Shown: one piece after another, positions 51,944-63,134 of the stretch
How positions within the stretch are numbered: the first letter of the stretch is position 1
Layout: each line of letters opens with the position of its first letter
Source: Methanobacteriaceae archaeon
GTDB taxonomy: Archaea > Methanobacteriota > Methanobacteria > Methanobacteriales > Methanobacteriaceae
Length of the DNA stretch: 64,000 nucleotides
NCBI GenBank assembly: GCA_030656015.1
Contig: JAUSNX010000014.1
Span: 310,001 to 374,000 of the forward strand
Reading direction: 5' to 3'
The notes under the pieces: generated by a model
Told to the model about the DNA's origin: nothing
Databases searched by the model: none
The model's input: only the letters and a program-made list of their open reading frames with translations
Program-made: the position numbers and the translations under genes

Positions 51944-52849
51944 ATGAAACATCTTTTATCAGTTTGTGATGCTCAAGACCAGGTTGTTCAATTATTGGAT
52001 TTGGCTGCGTGGTTTAAAAAAGGTAAATCTGATGATAAACCTCTTAAAGATAAAACCCTAGCTATGATATTCCAAAAATCATCCACCAGAACACGAGTAT
52101 CTTTTGAAGTGGGAATGGCCCAATTAGGAGGTCATGCTTTATATTTATCTACTAATGACCTTCAAATAGGGCGTGGGGAGCCTATATCTGATACTGCTAG
52201 GGCTATGAGTCGCTATGTGGACGGAATAATGATCAGGGCACTTAAACACGAAGATGTAGTGGAATTATCAGAGAATGCATCGGTTCCAGTAATAAACGGT
52301 TTGACTGATTTAGAACATCCTTGCCAGGTTTTGGCAGATATGCAGACTATAAAAGAACACAGGGGTAGTTTTGAAGGAAAATTAGTTTTTGTAGGGGATG
52401 GAAACAATGTCTGCAATTCTTTACTTCTGATTTCTGCTATTTTAGGACTAAACATGACGGTGGCCTGTCCTGAAGGATATGAACCAGATGCAGAAATATT
52501 TGAAAAAGCACAGGGGCTGGCTAAAGAATCTGGGGCTGTTTTAGAGATCATTTATGATATTAAAAAAGCAGTAAAGAATGCGGATATTCTTTATACTGAT
52601 GTGTGGGTCAGTATGGGTGATGAAAAAGAACAAGAACAAAGGATTAATGATTTTATGCCATTCCAGGTTAATGAAGAATTAATGAGCCGGGCCAATGAAG
52701 GTGCTATATTTATGCATTGTTTACCGGCCATTCGGGGTCAGGAAACCACGGCAGGGGTTATTGACGGGCCTCAATCTGTGGTATGGGACCAGGCCGAGAA
52801 CAGGCTCCATGCTCAGAAGGCCGTTATGTACAGTTTGATGAAAGATTAA
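51944..52849 (+). CDS. argF: Ornithine carbamoyltransferase
   Basis: Makes citrulline from ornithine and carbamoyl phosphate. 301 residues with [13 protein letters not shown] (carbamoyl-phosphate loop), HPCQVLADM, and the ornithine-specific [26 protein letters not shown] before the ATG gives a GGAG site. Monocistronic; argS lies 1 kb downstream on the other strand. Confidence 0.95.
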   Translation: MKHLLSVCDAQDQVVQLLDLAAWFKKGKSDDKPLKDKTLAMIFQKSSTRTRVSFEVGMAQLGGHALYLSTNDLQIGRGEPISDTARAMSRYVDGIMIRALKHEDVVELSENASVPVINGLTDLEHPCQVLADMQTIKEHRGSFEGKLVFVGDGNNVCNSLLLISAILGLNMTVACPEGYEPDAEIFEKAQGLAKESGAVLEIIYDIKKAVKNADILYTDVWVSMGDEKEQEQRINDFMPFQVNEELMSRANEGAIFMHCLPAIRGQETTAGVIDGPQSVVWDQAENRLHAQKAVMYSLMKD

Positions 52850-52940
52850 ATTTTAATTTTTCTTTTTATTTTATACATTATTTTCATCATTTAATAATAA
52901 ATTATATTAATTTGAATATTTAATTTATTAGTAGGTGAAA

Positions 52941-53846
52941 ATGATGGTAGAAATTGGAATTCCAATATATTTAGACACTAATACTTTAATAGATCTTTTA
53001 GCATCTATTGAAGATGGTTTTACAGCCGTAGAAACAAGATCAACTAGTAACACTACCTCTACAACTACAAAAATTGAAGGAAAGGCAGGTTTTGGTATAA
53101 AAGACATGTTAAGCTTTTTTAAAATAGATTTAGGTGTTTCAGGAAATAGTGCCTCTGAGGGTGGAATCCAAAACACTAGTTCTGGTGAAAGATACCATAC
53201 CTATGGCTCTTTGATGAATCGTCTTCTAAATAATCTTCGGAATGACGGTACAATAAAAAAAATTAATGATGAAAGTTCTTGGGATAATGTGGTGGAATCT
53301 GATTTTGTGGAAATACAAGGAAAATTTATTCCAAACCCATTCACTAATTCTTTAAAAACAATTTCAGGCCTTTTAAATATGATATTAAAAATTAGTAACC
53401 TAGATTCACCAAAAGCAGAATCTGCTGTGTTAGAAGATCCTTTAGACAACCCTCAACTTCACATGATGGGTACAATGAAAGATATGATTCAAGAACTAGT
53501 GGATGATTTAGAGGGTAATGACTTTCAGAAATATGTAATTGAATTAAAAGGGTTATCTGATTATAAAGTTGTTAGTTATCTTTTTGATGAGTATATTAGA
53601 GATCGAGCTGGTGCAGAACTACCTTTTGGTGAATTCAAAATGGTTGGTAAAATAGTTAGAAAAATATCTGATGGAGAATCCATAGATCTTCTTCAAGGTT
53701 CTATTTTAGGATCCAATGAACAAATAATTGAAGGCTTCATAGAACCATTAAGTGGACTTAATAATGAAGGATTTAAGCTCCCTGAAATTTTTACTAAAGT
53801 TGAGTATCCTGCTATGCAAATAATTCCTGTTGCAGTGTTTATATAA
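52941..53846 (+). CDS. DUF6414-like protein
   Basis: 301-residue soluble protein. The beginning IPIYLDTNTLIDLLASIEDGFT is the recognisable part and suggests the DUF6414 group; residues 35-60 are rich in serine and threonine. The C-terminal IIPVAVFI is a hydrophobic strand. No catalytic motif, membrane span or DNA-binding motif is seen. GGTGAAA precedes the ATG. It is inserted between argF and the convergent argS with only 24 bases to the argS stop, and looks accessory. Function unknown; identification is from recollection of the family start. Confidence 0.5.
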   Translation: MMVEIGIPIYLDTNTLIDLLASIEDGFTAVETRSTSNTTSTTTKIEGKAGFGIKDMLSFFKIDLGVSGNSASEGGIQNTSSGERYHTYGSLMNRLLNNLRNDGTIKKINDESSWDNVVESDFVEIQGKFIPNPFTNSLKTISGLLNMILKISNLDSPKAESAVLEDPLDNPQLHMMGTMKDMIQELVDDLEGNDFQKYVIELKGLSDYKVVSYLFDEYIRDRAGAELPFGEFKMVGKIVRKISDGESIDLLQGSILGSNEQIIEGFIEPLSGLNNEGFKLPEIFTKVEYPAMQIIPVAVFI

Positions 53847-53870
53847 ATTTTTTATTTTTTTTAAACACAG

Positions 53871-55583
53871 TTACATGCTCTCTGGAGCACTGACTCCCAA
53901 CAATTCCAGACAGTTATGAATAGTGGTCTTACTACGATCTACCAGGATCAAACGGGCCTTTTCATAATCAGATCCAATCACAGGAGTGGCCTTGTAGAAT
54001 TTATTAAATGCACTGGCCAGGTCCTGGGCATACTGGGCCAGATTATGTACTCTTCTAATTCGGGCCGACTCCTCCACCATATTAGGGAACTTGGAAAGAG
54101 TACGAATTAAGTCGATTTCTACATCATTCAGTACCCATTTTTCTTCTAATTCAAGTTCTTTCAGTTGACCATCAATTAATAAACCTGATTTTTCTAGTAA
54201 TTTACCTGCCCGAGCATGGGCGTACTGAATAGAAGCACAACCCCTCTCAAAGCTCAAAGCTTCATCCCACTTAAATACAATGTGCTTTTCTGGGGATAAA
54301 CGAGCAATGTAATATCTTATGGCCCCAATACCAATTTCTCTGGCGATTTTCTGAGATTCTTCTTCAGATAAATCAGATCTTCGGGATTTAATTTCCTTCA
54401 TGGCCCTATCAATGGCTTCATCCATTAAATCATCTACAGAAATAAATACTCCTCTTCGAGTGGACATGGAACCTTCAGGAAGGGTTATGAATTCATAAAA
54501 AATCACTTCTGGAGATTTTCCACCTAAAAGTCCCATGGCAATTCTTATCTGGTCAATGGCCAGTTTATGGTCTGACCCTAAAATATCCAGTACCACATCT
54601 CCCTTTTCAGATTTTTCAAGGTGATAGGCCAAGTCTCTGGTGGAATAAAGGGATGTTCCATCTGACCTGGTAAGTATTAGTTCTTTTTCAATCCCGAATT
54701 CTTCTAAATCTAGGTAGAGAACTTCATTGGTTTTGGTGCGGCCACTTTCTTTAAGCCGTTCCACCACATCCCACACGGCATTGTTTCTCACGAATTTCCC
54801 TTCCCATAAAAAATCGTCGTGGTGTACATGCAGCCGGGTCATGGTGATTTCCATACCTTGTAGACAGCTATCTACGGCAAGTTTAAATGTGGCATTAAGT
54901 TCTTTGTCTTTCCCGGACTCATAACGCCTAATCAGTTCATTAATTTCTTCTCTTAATTCCGGTTCTTCTTTTAATTTTTCATTGACTTGGAAGTAGAGTT
55001 TACCAATTTGGTGATCCTTTTTTTCACCTTCTCCATATTCTTCCAGCTTTTTCCCAAGATTTAAGATTCCCCACACTACCATGGCAATTTGCCGGCCCAT
55101 GTCATTGACATAGTACTGGGTTTCCACCTCATAACCGGCGGATTTTAAAACTCTGGCCAAAGAATCACCAATAATAGCATTTCTAATGTGGCCAATGTGC
55201 AAAGGCCCATTAGGATTGGCGGATGTATGTTCCAGAACCACTTTTTCGGATAATGATGGTAACTGGCCATAATTTTTATCAATTCCTTTTAAAACTATTT
55301 TAGAAAAGTCCTGATAATTAACATAGAAATTTATGTAAGGGCCTTTGGATTCTACTTTGAGGAATGTTTCTGGAGTTTCCAGGACATTTAATAGCTTTTC
55401 AGTTATTTCCATAGGGGATTTTTTCAGTTCCTTGGCCAGCTGGAAGGAAATTGTAGTGGCCAAATCACCCATTTTGGGATTGGGAGGTATTTCCAGTTTT
55501 ATTTCATCAGGAATTGGATAATCAAGCTTATTTAAAGCTGTTTTTAATGAATTTAATGCTTCTTCTTCAATTAATGTAAACAT
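53871..55583 (-). CDS. argS: Arginyl-tRNA synthetase
   Basis: Class I synthetase, 570 residues. [15 protein letters not shown] (about 119-133) is the HIGH motif; the KMSKS position reads SMSTRRG, the usual archaeal ArgS variant. N-terminal Add1-type domain (1-110) and a C-terminal anticodon-binding helical domain ending in GVSAPESM. Start ATG with AGGTG upstream. Confidence 0.95.
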   Translation of the reverse strand: MFTLIEEEALNSLKTALNKLDYPIPDEIKLEIPPNPKMGDLATTISFQLAKELKKSPMEITEKLLNVLETPETFLKVESKGPYINFYVNYQDFSKIVLKGIDKNYGQLPSLSEKVVLEHTSANPNGPLHIGHIRNAIIGDSLARVLKSAGYEVETQYYVNDMGRQIAMVVWGILNLGKKLEEYGEGEKKDHQIGKLYFQVNEKLKEEPELREEINELIRRYESGKDKELNATFKLAVDSCLQGMEITMTRLHVHHDDFLWEGKFVRNNAVWDVVERLKESGRTKTNEVLYLDLEEFGIEKELILTRSDGTSLYSTRDLAYHLEKSEKGDVVLDILGSDHKLAIDQIRIAMGLLGGKSPEVIFYEFITLPEGSMSTRRGVFISVDDLMDEAIDRAMKEIKSRRSDLSEEESQKIAREIGIGAIRYYIARLSPEKHIVFKWDEALSFERGCASIQYAHARAGKLLEKSGLLIDGQLKELELEEKWVLNDVEIDLIRTLSKFPNMVEESARIRRVHNLAQYAQDLASAFNKFYKATPVIGSDYEKARLILVDRSKTTIHNCLELLGVSAPESM

Positions 55584-55848
55584 GAATACACCTGTTAAGT
55601 TTATAATAATATGGATTAATTAGAATAAATCAATTGATTATAAGTTGAAATTTGTTTTTAATTAATAAATCATTTCTATGATTTAATTTCTTTTATTAAT
55701 AAAATTAACATTTAATTTAATTTCTAATTATATAAAAAATAATTAACTGATTATTAATTATGAATATCAAAATATTTTTAATTATTTAAAGTAATATAAA
55801 AAATAAATAAAAATTGATTAAGGAATTATCCTTAATTCTTTAACTTAA

Positions 55849-56283
55849 TTATAATCCCCGAATCCATAGAGTTATATACCCAATTCTAGGAATAAAAAGC
55901 GGTTGAGTTCCTATAGTTATTACTCTAGCTGTTATTTGCGAGGGATAAACTACTGCGGGATCAGGCACGGGATTATTATCTCCTTTGATAATGTAATATT
56001 TTGTACCGTTTTTAGCGGTTCCAGTGGCAACAACCCTGTGAATGACGGGATCAGGGAACCAATTGGCATTGTAAATTACAATATCTCCTTTTTTAACATC
56101 TTCCGGGTTAAACTCATGGATTCCCAAAAAATTTGCTTTTTCTACTAGAACTATGTCGCCTCTGTAAAAAACAGGTTCCATACTTCCAGATACCACAACA
56201 TTCATATGCTGGGCTGCTATTACTCCAATGATAATAATTGCGATATAAATTGCAATTTCTTTGATTTGATTATTATCATCCAT
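55849..56283 (-). CDS. Signal peptidase I, archaeal (Sec11-like) type
   Basis: Membrane serine protease removing secretory signal peptides. 144 residues with one N-terminal span (about 10-28), the nucleophile S34 in VSGSMEP, H82 in VIHRVV (the ER-type histidine instead of the bacterial lysine) and [10 protein letters not shown] with an aspartate. Archaeal Ser-His-Asp arrangement. It can process secreted proteins such as the one at 25 kb. AGGTG precedes the ATG. Confidence 0.93.
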   Translation of the reverse strand: MDDNNQIKEIAIYIAIIIIGVIAAQHMNVVVSGSMEPVFYRGDIVLVEKANFLGIHEFNPEDVKKGDIVIYNANWFPDPVIHRVVATGTAKNGTKYYIIKGDNNPVPDPAVVYPSQITARVITIGTQPLFIPRIGYITLWIRGL

Positions 56284-56481
56284 TCAAACACCTAATTTCC
56301 CTGTGATTTATTTAAATTTTACTTATTAATTTCTAAATTGGGTTAAAAATATTATTCAATAATATTTTATCAAATTACTTTATTCAAATGAATATTCTTT
56401 ATTTTTATCATTTGAATTCAAATTGTTATTATACTTATGCCCAATTTAATTTGCCATATTTTTTTAGACTTTTAGTCAATA

Positions 56482-58137
56482 TTACCTTAAAATTCCACCT
56501 TTATCCGCGGAACTGGCCAGTTTTTGATATCTGGCGAGCCATCCTTTAAGTTTACGCTCAGGTTTAACTGTAGAAGCAATTCTTTCTTGAATTTCTTTAT
56601 CAGAAAGTTCTACTTCTAGAATTCGCTGAGGAATGTCGATTTTTATAATGTCTCCGTCATGAATGGCGGCTATGGGTCCATCTGACATGGCTTCGGGAGA
56701 TACATGGCCAATGCACGGACCTCTAGTTCCTCCAGAGAACCTTCCATCTGTTATAAGGGCCACAGATTTTATTCCCATCCCCACAATGGCGGATGTTGGA
56801 TTTAACATTTCTCTCATACCTGGACCGCCTTTAGGGCCTTCATATCGAATGACAATAATGTCTCCTTCTTTTATCTGATGGTTAAATATGGCCTCTACAC
56901 TCTCATCTTCGCTGTTAAATACTCTAGCAGGTCCAGTATGGGCCATCATATTCTCATCAACGGCACCTTGCTTGATAACTGAACCATTAGGTGCAAGATT
57001 GCCCTTAAGAACAGCTATTCCTCCTTCACTATGCACTGGATTTTCAAGAGACCGGATAACTGTTTCATCACGCACTTCCACCCCTTTCAGATTTTCTTCT
57101 ATAGAAAGGCCGGTGCATGTTGGATTTTGAGTGTTTATCTTACTTGCCAGAGTTTTTAAAACAGCTGGAATTCCTCCGGCCCGGTCCAGGTCCAGCATCA
57201 TGTGTTCTCCTGCAGGGGATATGGATGCAATGTGAGGAATTTCCTTACTCATTTTATCAAAAAGCTCCAGATCAACTTTAACTCCTTTATCTTCCAGTTC
57301 GCTAGCAATGGCTGGAATGTGTAGGGTAGTATTACTGGAACCACCTAATGCTAAATCAACGGCTACTGATGTTCTAAATGCGTCTTGAGTCATTATTTGA
57401 GAAGGTAATAGTTGTTCTTTAACCATTTCTACTATGCGGGCACCAGATAATCGTGCAATACGCATTTTTTTAGAATCAACAGCATGAGCTGTAGCGCATC
57501 CGGGTAAACTCATACCTAGAGCTTCAGTGAGACAGGCCATGGTGTTGGCAGTGAATAAACCAGCACAGGATCCTGCTCCAGGACAGGCGCATCTTTCTAA
57601 CTCACCCAGTTCTTCTTCAGTCATTTTACCAGAAGTGACAGCCCCTACTCCTTCATAGACATTTATGAGGTCTACAGATTTGCCTTGGAATTTTCCAGGC
57701 ATCATAGGTCCTCCAGTAACTACAATACAAGGTATATCTAGCCTTGCAGCGGCCATGAGCATACCAGGAACTACTTTATCGCAAGTAGGCATTAAAACCA
57801 GCCCATCTAAGCTGTGGGCTTGAGCCATGCTCTCCACAGTATCTGCGATTATTTCCCTTGATGCCAGTGAGTAACGCATTCCGTCATGATTCATGGCAAT
57901 TCCATCACAAATGGCCATGGTATTAAATTCAAATGGTACTCCGCCAGCTTGACCTATTCCAACTTTAACAGTATCTGCTAACTCTCTTAGGTGAATATGG
58001 CCAGGTACTATGTCGGTGTAGCTATTGGCGATACCTATAAATGGTTTTTCAAAGTCATCATCAGTCACGCCGCAGGCCCGGAGTAGAGACCGGTGAGGGG
58101 CTCTTTGTATGCCTTTTTTTATGTTATCACTTCTCAT
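56482..58137 (-). CDS. ilvD: Dihydroxy-acid dehydratase
   Basis: Fe-S enzyme for the third step of branched-chain amino acid synthesis. 551 residues; cluster cysteines in PTCDKVVPG and [26 protein letters not shown] and [19 protein letters not shown] are family signatures. GGTGGTTTC before the ATG. Lies apart from ilvBNC but completes the set with them and ilvE. Confidence 0.95.
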   Translation of the reverse strand: MRSDNIKKGIQRAPHRSLLRACGVTDDDFEKPFIGIANSYTDIVPGHIHLRELADTVKVGIGQAGGVPFEFNTMAICDGIAMNHDGMRYSLASREIIADTVESMAQAHSLDGLVLMPTCDKVVPGMLMAAARLDIPCIVVTGGPMMPGKFQGKSVDLINVYEGVGAVTSGKMTEEELGELERCACPGAGSCAGLFTANTMACLTEALGMSLPGCATAHAVDSKKMRIARLSGARIVEMVKEQLLPSQIMTQDAFRTSVAVDLALGGSSNTTLHIPAIASELEDKGVKVDLELFDKMSKEIPHIASISPAGEHMMLDLDRAGGIPAVLKTLASKINTQNPTCTGLSIEENLKGVEVRDETVIRSLENPVHSEGGIAVLKGNLAPNGSVIKQGAVDENMMAHTGPARVFNSEDESVEAIFNHQIKEGDIIVIRYEGPKGGPGMREMLNPTSAIVGMGIKSVALITDGRFSGGTRGPCIGHVSPEAMSDGPIAAIHDGDIIKIDIPQRILEVELSDKEIQERIASTVKPERKLKGWLARYQKLASSADKGGILR

Positions 58138-58285
58138 GAAACCACCATAATTTTTATTTTTTTAATTAATTTCTTTGATTTAATAGTTATTTGAAATGTA
58201 AAAAATTAGATTAGTAAAATATATTTAGATTTAGTAAAATTTTAATGTGAATATTATTTTATGTTTGAAACTTATATAATTAAAC

Positions 58286-59527
58286 ATGGATACTTTACTG
58301 ATTCTGAAGTTTATTATTGCCCTGGCCATTGGTGCACTGGTTGGTATAGAAAGGGAACGAAAAAGTAAGGAAACCGAATTTGCAGGAATAAGAACTTTCA
58401 TCTTTATAGCCCTTTTAGGTATATTATCGGCCTATCTATCGGAGATATTTACTTATTTCTATTTAATAGCATTCGCAGGACTTTCATTTTTGGTAGGACT
58501 TAGTTACTGGGTCAGCACTCAAGATAATGGGGATTTAGGTCTTACTACAGAAGTAACTGCTCTTTTAACCTTTTCTCTGGGATTAATGTGCTACTGGGAT
58601 GATGGATACAAGCTGGCACCTATTCTAGCCATTATAATAACTACTTTACTGGCTTTAAAACCAGGTTTACACAAAATAGCTCAAAAAATCAGCCAAAAAG
58701 AGATGACAGATACCTTAAAATTCTTGATTATTGCCTTTGTTATTTTGCCTCTTTTACCTAACCAGACCATGGGGCCCTGGGAGGTGTTTAATCCTTATCA
58801 GATATGGCTCATGGTAGTCTTTATTTCGGGAATAAGTTATGCTGGTTATATTTTGATGAAAATTGTAGGTCCTGAACGCGGTCTGGGCTTGACTGGAGTT
58901 GTGGGAGGATTAGTTTCTAGTACTGCAGTTGTCACTGCTATGGCGGCTAGAGTAAAGGAATCAGATGCTCTAATGAAAGCAGCTGTTTTTGCTGCGGTGG
59001 TGGCCAGTTCCATGATGTTTTTAAGGATATTTTTCGAGGTTCTGGTTATAAATCCTTCTCTGGCACCGCTTTTAGCAGCGCCTATGGTAGTAATGGGAGT
59101 TTTAGGAATTTTATTGGGAATTGCAGTATGGAAAAGCTCAGCGATTAAAGAGATGGATTCAGAGATTACGCTAAAAAATCCATTTTCCCTAAAACCGGCC
59201 CTGATTTTCGGAGCATTATTCATATTGATTTTGTTTATAAGTAAATTGGCCAACATTTATTTAGGGAGCAGAGGAGTTTATTTAGCAAGTATAATTTCCG
59301 GGGTGGCTGATGTGGATGCCATTACTATAAGCATGGCCCTTCTGGCTCAGGATAATGTTTTATCTTCTACTACGGCGGTCACGGCTATAACTTTGGCCAG
59401 TATATCCAATACCCTAGTTAAGTTTGGTATTGCTCTATTTTTAGGAACTAGAAATTTCGGGAAAAACTTAGGAGTTTTATTTGCTATTATTATTTTGGCA
59501 GGCCTTCTAGCAGTATTTTTCATTTAA
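58286..59527 (+). CDS. MgtC/SapB-type membrane protein with DUF4010 domain
   Basis: 413 residues, about 11-12 membrane spans. The N-terminal third is MgtC-like: IALAIGALVGIERERKSKE (about 10-28) and FAGIRTFIFIALLG. The rest, with GLTGVVGGLVSSTAVVTAMA and ISGVADVDAITISMALLA, is a DUF4010 domain. Such proteins are suspected to be ion transporters or regulators of membrane potential, but the substrate is not known. No clear Shine-Dalgarno before the ATG, so it may be leaderless. Confidence 0.85.
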   Translation: MDTLLILKFIIALAIGALVGIERERKSKETEFAGIRTFIFIALLGILSAYLSEIFTYFYLIAFAGLSFLVGLSYWVSTQDNGDLGLTTEVTALLTFSLGLMCYWDDGYKLAPILAIIITTLLALKPGLHKIAQKISQKEMTDTLKFLIIAFVILPLLPNQTMGPWEVFNPYQIWLMVVFISGISYAGYILMKIVGPERGLGLTGVVGGLVSSTAVVTAMAARVKESDALMKAAVFAAVVASSMMFLRIFFEVLVINPSLAPLLAAPMVVMGVLGILLGIAVWKSSAIKEMDSEITLKNPFSLKPALIFGALFILILFISKLANIYLGSRGVYLASIISGVADVDAITISMALLAQDNVLSSTTAVTAITLASISNTLVKFGIALFLGTRNFGKNLGVLFAIIILAGLLAVFFI

Positions 59528-59625
59528 ATTTACAAAAAAAGATTAAAATCAGTTTAGTTAAGATTTAAAATTAGAATTATTTTTATAAGTTATTTTTTTC
59601 TGGCTTAGAATTAAAGAAAGAAATA

Positions 59626-59952
59626 TTATTGGGATTTTATCATAGTTAAAATCATTTTATACTTCTCTACAGCATGCAGAGCATGGGGAACATTGGCGGG
59701 CATTATAATCATTTCCCCTTTTTTGACAGTATTTTCTTCTCCCCCAATGGTTATCAGTGCCGTTCCATCAACTATCTGCACCATAGCATCAAAAGGAGCA
59801 CTGTGTTCACTTAGGCCTTCTCCCTTATCAAAGGCAAATATAGTCACGGTGCCCGTCTCTTTTCTCACTATTTCTTTACTCACTACCGATCCTTCTTGAT
59901 AGTCTATTAAATCATCTATGGCCAGTGGTATTGATTTTAGGTCTTCCTGCAT
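59626..59952 (-). CDS. Small cupin-domain protein
   Basis: 108 residues, a single cupin barrel. Motif 1 EGLSEHSAPFDAMVQIVDG lacks the full two-histidine set; motif 2 MPANVPHALHAVE has two. A metal site is likely. Single-domain cupins of this type often accompany oxygen- and redox-stress genes. It follows another cupin by 68 bases in the rubredoxin-hcp direction. Substrate unknown. GGTGATTAA precedes the ATG. Confidence 0.8.
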   Translation of the reverse strand: MQEDLKSIPLAIDDLIDYQEGSVVSKEIVRKETGTVTIFAFDKGEGLSEHSAPFDAMVQIVDGTALITIGGEENTVKKGEMIIMPANVPHALHAVEKYKMILTMIKSQ

Positions 59953-60020
59953 TTAATCACCATTTAGATATAACATTAAATCATAATATTTTTTATAATA
60001 GATAAAGACATTTTTTTATT

Positions 60021-60359
60021 TTAAATAATTCGGGTATCTTTAGTAGGCCGAGGAACTTTTATAACCAGGAAATGAAGATCCTGATGGCTCTCATTATACC
60101 AGCAATGCACTATATTGGCGGGGCTTTCAATTAAAGAATCTTTTTCTACTTCTTCTTTTTCTTCCCCAATTTCCACGACACCTGTGCCTCCTAAAACATA
60201 AAAAAACACATCAACTGGTGTTATATGTCTTTTAAGAGATTCACCAGGTTTTAAAGTTATATGAACTGCTACTGCATTTTCAGTATCATATAATTTACGC
60301 ACATCTACTTTATGTGGAGTTTTAGAGATATTTACTTCATTAACCTTAGTAATTTTCAT
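60021..60359 (-). CDS. Small cupin-domain protein
   Basis: 112 residues. Motif 1 PGESLKRHITPVDVFFYVLGG and motif 2 ESPANIVHCWYNESHQDLHF show the beta-barrel and likely metal ligands (H in KRH, H in VHCW). Read in the same direction as hcp, 71 bases downstream of it. GGAGACCGTAA lies before the ATG. Distantly similar to the next cupin downstream, so the two may be an old duplication. Function unknown. Confidence 0.8.
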   Translation of the reverse strand: MKITKVNEVNISKTPHKVDVRKLYDTENAVAVHITLKPGESLKRHITPVDVFFYVLGGTGVVEIGEEKEEVEKDSLIESPANIVHCWYNESHQDLHFLVIKVPRPTKDTRII

Positions 60360-60430
60360 TTACGGTCTCCTTAAAAATAAAAAAATAAGGCCCTAAAATA
60401 CATGGGGAGGACCTTATAATTGGGAATTAA

Positions 60431-61813
60431 TTAAAGTCCCATAATTTTTTTAATATCTTCTTCTGCATCACCGATTGGTTTAAGGTCATAGTTTTCTACT
60501 AAGACATTCAGGATATCATCATTGGCCCAGCCTGGTAAAATTGGTCCAATGTACATTCCTTTAAGATCTAGGGCCAGTAAACTCCAGAGGATAGCGGCTG
60601 CTTTTTGTTCCATCCAGCTTAGGACAATGGTTAATGGTAGTTCATTCAGTCCTACGCCGAATAATTCGGTTAAAGCTACAGCAACATCCACGGCAACAAT
60701 AGCATCATTACATTGCCCTATGTCTATTAGTCTTGGTACGCCTTCAATATCTCCTAGATCCATAGCATTGAATCGGTATTTACCACAAGCTAAGGTTAAA
60801 ACCACTGTAGTGTCTGGTAAATTTTTCACAAATTCAGTATAGTACTTGGCCTGGATTAATGGAGAGTCACATCCACCTACTAATATGAATTGTTTGATTT
60901 TTCCAGCTTCTACAAGTTCTTTAATTTTAGGAGCTAGTGAGAGGATAGTTGAAGCTCCGAATCCAGTGGTTAAAGTGGTTTCTTTTACTTCTTCTTCTAG
61001 ATCACCTAATTCTAAGGCCTTTTCAATTGCGGGAGTGAAGTCGTAATCTTCAATGTGTTGTACTCCTGGAAGTTCGGCTACACCCACAGTGTACATTCTT
61101 TCTTTGTATTCGTCTTTTGGAATTAGAACACAGTTAGAAGTTCCTACAATGGCTACTGGGTATTTGGAGAAGGTATCTCTTTGATCAAACCATGGGCCTC
61201 CTAATTGTCCCACCAAATGCTTGTATTTTTTAAGACCAGGGTATCCATGAGCAGGGAGCAATTCTGAGTGAGTGTAAACATTGATTCCTTTCCCTTCGGT
61301 TTGTTTTAAGAGTTCTTCTAAAGCTTTTAAGCTGTGTCCGGTGGCTACAATTCCAGGGCCTTTCACTGCACCAACAGGTACTTCCGTAGGCACAGGTTCA
61401 CCATAATTGTCTATATGGGCCTTTTTTAGAAGTTGCATGGTTTTAATATTCATATTACCTGCTTCTAAAGCTAGTTCTACAAATTTACCTGCATCAAAGT
61501 TTACATTGGTCAAGGTAGAGTAAAATCCTCTTTCTAGAAATGCATCAACTTCATCATCTGTGTAACCTAATTCCCGAGCATGATAAAGGTAAGCACTTAT
61601 TCCTTTAATGGCAAACAGTAGGTTGTCCTGTAATCTGGCCACGGTTGGTTCTTTTCCACATACTCCCCTAATAGTACACCCAGTTCCCTTTGCAGTTTGG
61701 GAGCACTGGTAACAAAACATATCTAATGAATCTTTTTTCTCCACTTTATCTCCTCCTTCGACGGTAAGATTTTGATTTTTATTAATTCCACGAATTGAAT
61801 CTATAAATCCCAT
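60431..61813 (-). CDS. hcp: Hybrid-cluster protein (hydroxylamine reductase type)
   Basis: Iron-sulfur-oxygen cluster protein that reduces hydroxylamine or NO. N-terminal cluster cysteines C34, C37, C46 and C52 ([13 protein letters not shown]); later [33 protein letters not shown] and SWMEQKA supply the hybrid-cluster ligands. Two possible starts exist: the ATG at 61813 (GGAGATAAA upstream) and a GTG at 61744 with a stronger GGAGGAGAT, giving 460 or 437 residues; the shorter suits the family. It follows rubredoxin by 57 bases after its stop. Confidence 0.92.
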   Translation of the reverse strand: MGFIDSIRGINKNQNLTVEGGDKVEKKDSLDMFCYQCSQTAKGTGCTIRGVCGKEPTVARLQDNLLFAIKGISAYLYHARELGYTDDEVDAFLERGFYSTLTNVNFDAGKFVELALEAGNMNIKTMQLLKKAHIDNYGEPVPTEVPVGAVKGPGIVATGHSLKALEELLKQTEGKGINVYTHSELLPAHGYPGLKKYKHLVGQLGGPWFDQRDTFSKYPVAIVGTSNCVLIPKDEYKERMYTVGVAELPGVQHIEDYDFTPAIEKALELGDLEEEVKETTLTTGFGASTILSLAPKIKELVEAGKIKQFILVGGCDSPLIQAKYYTEFVKNLPDTTVVLTLACGKYRFNAMDLGDIEGVPRLIDIGQCNDAIVAVDVAVALTELFGVGLNELPLTIVLSWMEQKAAAILWSLLALDLKGMYIGPILPGWANDDILNVLVENYDLKPIGDAEEDIKKIMGL

Positions 61814-61830
61814 TTTATCTCCTCTATAAT

Positions 61831-61858
61831 GTCTTAATTTTGACGTCTTAATTTTGAC
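61831..61858. repeat. Perfect tandem 14-base repeat before hcp
   Basis: GTCTTAATTTTGAC at 61831-61844 and again at 61845-61858, end to end, between the rubredoxin stop and the hcp ribosome site. Each unit has GTC at one end and GAC at the other, so the pair could bind a dimeric regulator. Confidence 0.55.
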
Positions 61859-61870
61859 ATGGTAGTTGGA

Positions 61871-62026
61871 TTATATGGCCTCGAACTGTTCTTTCCCCAC
61901 AAAACACAGAGGGCAGACCCAGTCATCAGGAAGGTCTTCAAAAGAGGTTCCAGGCTCTATACCATTTTCAGGGTCTCCATTTTTGGGATCGTATATATAT
62001 GCGCAAATTATACATCTGTAATTCAT
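61871..62026 (-). CDS. Rubredoxin
   Basis: 51-residue one-iron electron carrier. Iron ligands C5, C8 ([10 protein letters not shown]) and C38, C41 ([14 protein letters not shown]). Between them is the usual [13 protein letters not shown] stretch. It lies just upstream of hcp on the same strand and probably feeds electrons to it or to another stress enzyme. GGAGATTAA is the ribosome site. Too short for usual frame cut-offs but unmistakable. Confidence 0.95.
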   Translation of the reverse strand: MNYRCIICAYIYDPKNGDPENGIEPGTSFEDLPDDWVCPLCFVGKEQFEAI

Positions 62027-62315
62027 TTTTTAATCTCCAGATTTTTTCCCTATATTAAAACCTATCAGTAAAGTATAAATAGTTTTTGTCACTAAGGGAG
62101 TATAAAATGAAACAAATTTATTTCATTATTTTCAATAAAATTTCCTAAAAATATTAATTGAATCGTATAATTTTAATCATAAGAGAAAATTATCATTATA
62201 ATAAATTATAAAATATTTTATTTTCATTTAATTTGAAAATAACATAATTACTATCATAATCGGATATATGGGATTAATTTTAAATTAATTCAGCTTTAAT
62301 TAGGAGCTAATAAGG

Positions 62316-63134
62316 ATGCCTATCGACCAAAAAACATGGAATTCATTGAAAACAATGGGATTAACTGATTATGAGGCCACTACTTATCTGGCTTTGACCT
62401 CCATGATATCAGGCACAGCCACTGAAATTAGTATGGCCTCCAAAGTCCCTAGATCTCGGGTATATGACATACTGAAGAATATGGCCCGTAAAGGATTTGT
62501 GGAAATTGAAAGAGGCAGACCATTAAAATATACAGTGGTTTCCCCCGCTGAAGTTTTTTATAGGAATAAGCAGAAATTACTGGAGGATCTGGAAGAAGCT
62601 GAATTGGATCTCACCAGTACATATGAAAGCCAAATTTCCAAATTACCAGCACCCATATGGCTTATTCACGGTCCTGAAAAAATTATTCGCAAAGAAATGG
62701 AAATTATAACTCGGGCCAAGGAAAGCATTAATATACGGGCCGGGTTCATGTTCAAAGAAGAGGCAGAGAATCTTAAAGAAAAAATTAATCAGGCCGCACG
62801 CAGGGGAGTAAAAACTAAAATAATGGCCGCCCCCTTTACTGTTATTGATGATAAAAAAATCCATCTATCCAAGGAATTGAAGGGAATAAAGGCTGAAGTT
62901 AGAATTTACCAGATACCCTTTGTTAAAATGATTGTGAGGGACGGTAAAGAAATGATGCTCATATTTTCCAAATTTTCAGGAGAAGAGAAGAAGGCCGTGG
63001 CCCAAAGTGCCATCGGTGTCTGGAATCAGTATCCGGAAATCGCTCAAAACTATGCCAATGTATTTGAGAATATGTGGGAAGGGGATATGCCTAAAAGACC
63101 CGAAAAATCTAAAAAAAATAGTGTTAAAGATTAA
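62316..63134 (+). CDS. TrmB-family transcription regulator
   Basis: 272 residues. N-terminal winged helix (about 10-75): GLTDYEATTYLAL, then MASKVPRSRVYDILKNMARKGFVEIERGRP. A helical linker (about 85-110) and a C-terminal domain (from about 120) with PIWLIHGPEKI and IRAGFMFKEEAE, a phospholipase-D-like/TrmB effector domain. The ligand, often a sugar in this family, is unknown. TAGGAG precedes the ATG. Neighbours offer no target. Confidence 0.88.
   Translation: MPIDQKTWNSLKTMGLTDYEATTYLALTSMISGTATEISMASKVPRSRVYDILKNMARKGFVEIERGRPLKYTVVSPAEVFYRNKQKLLEDLEEAELDLTSTYESQISKLPAPIWLIHGPEKIIRKEMEIITRAKESINIRAGFMFKEEAENLKEKINQAARRGVKTKIMAAPFTVIDDKKIHLSKELKGIKAEVRIYQIPFVKMIVRDGKEMMLIFSKFSGEEKKAVAQSAIGVWNQYPEIAQNYANVFENMWEGDMPKRPEKSKKNSVKD

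Noticed and set aside
61859-62071. Plus-strand 70-codon frame
   Set aside because: It is the complement of the rubredoxin gene, which has all four ligand cysteines.
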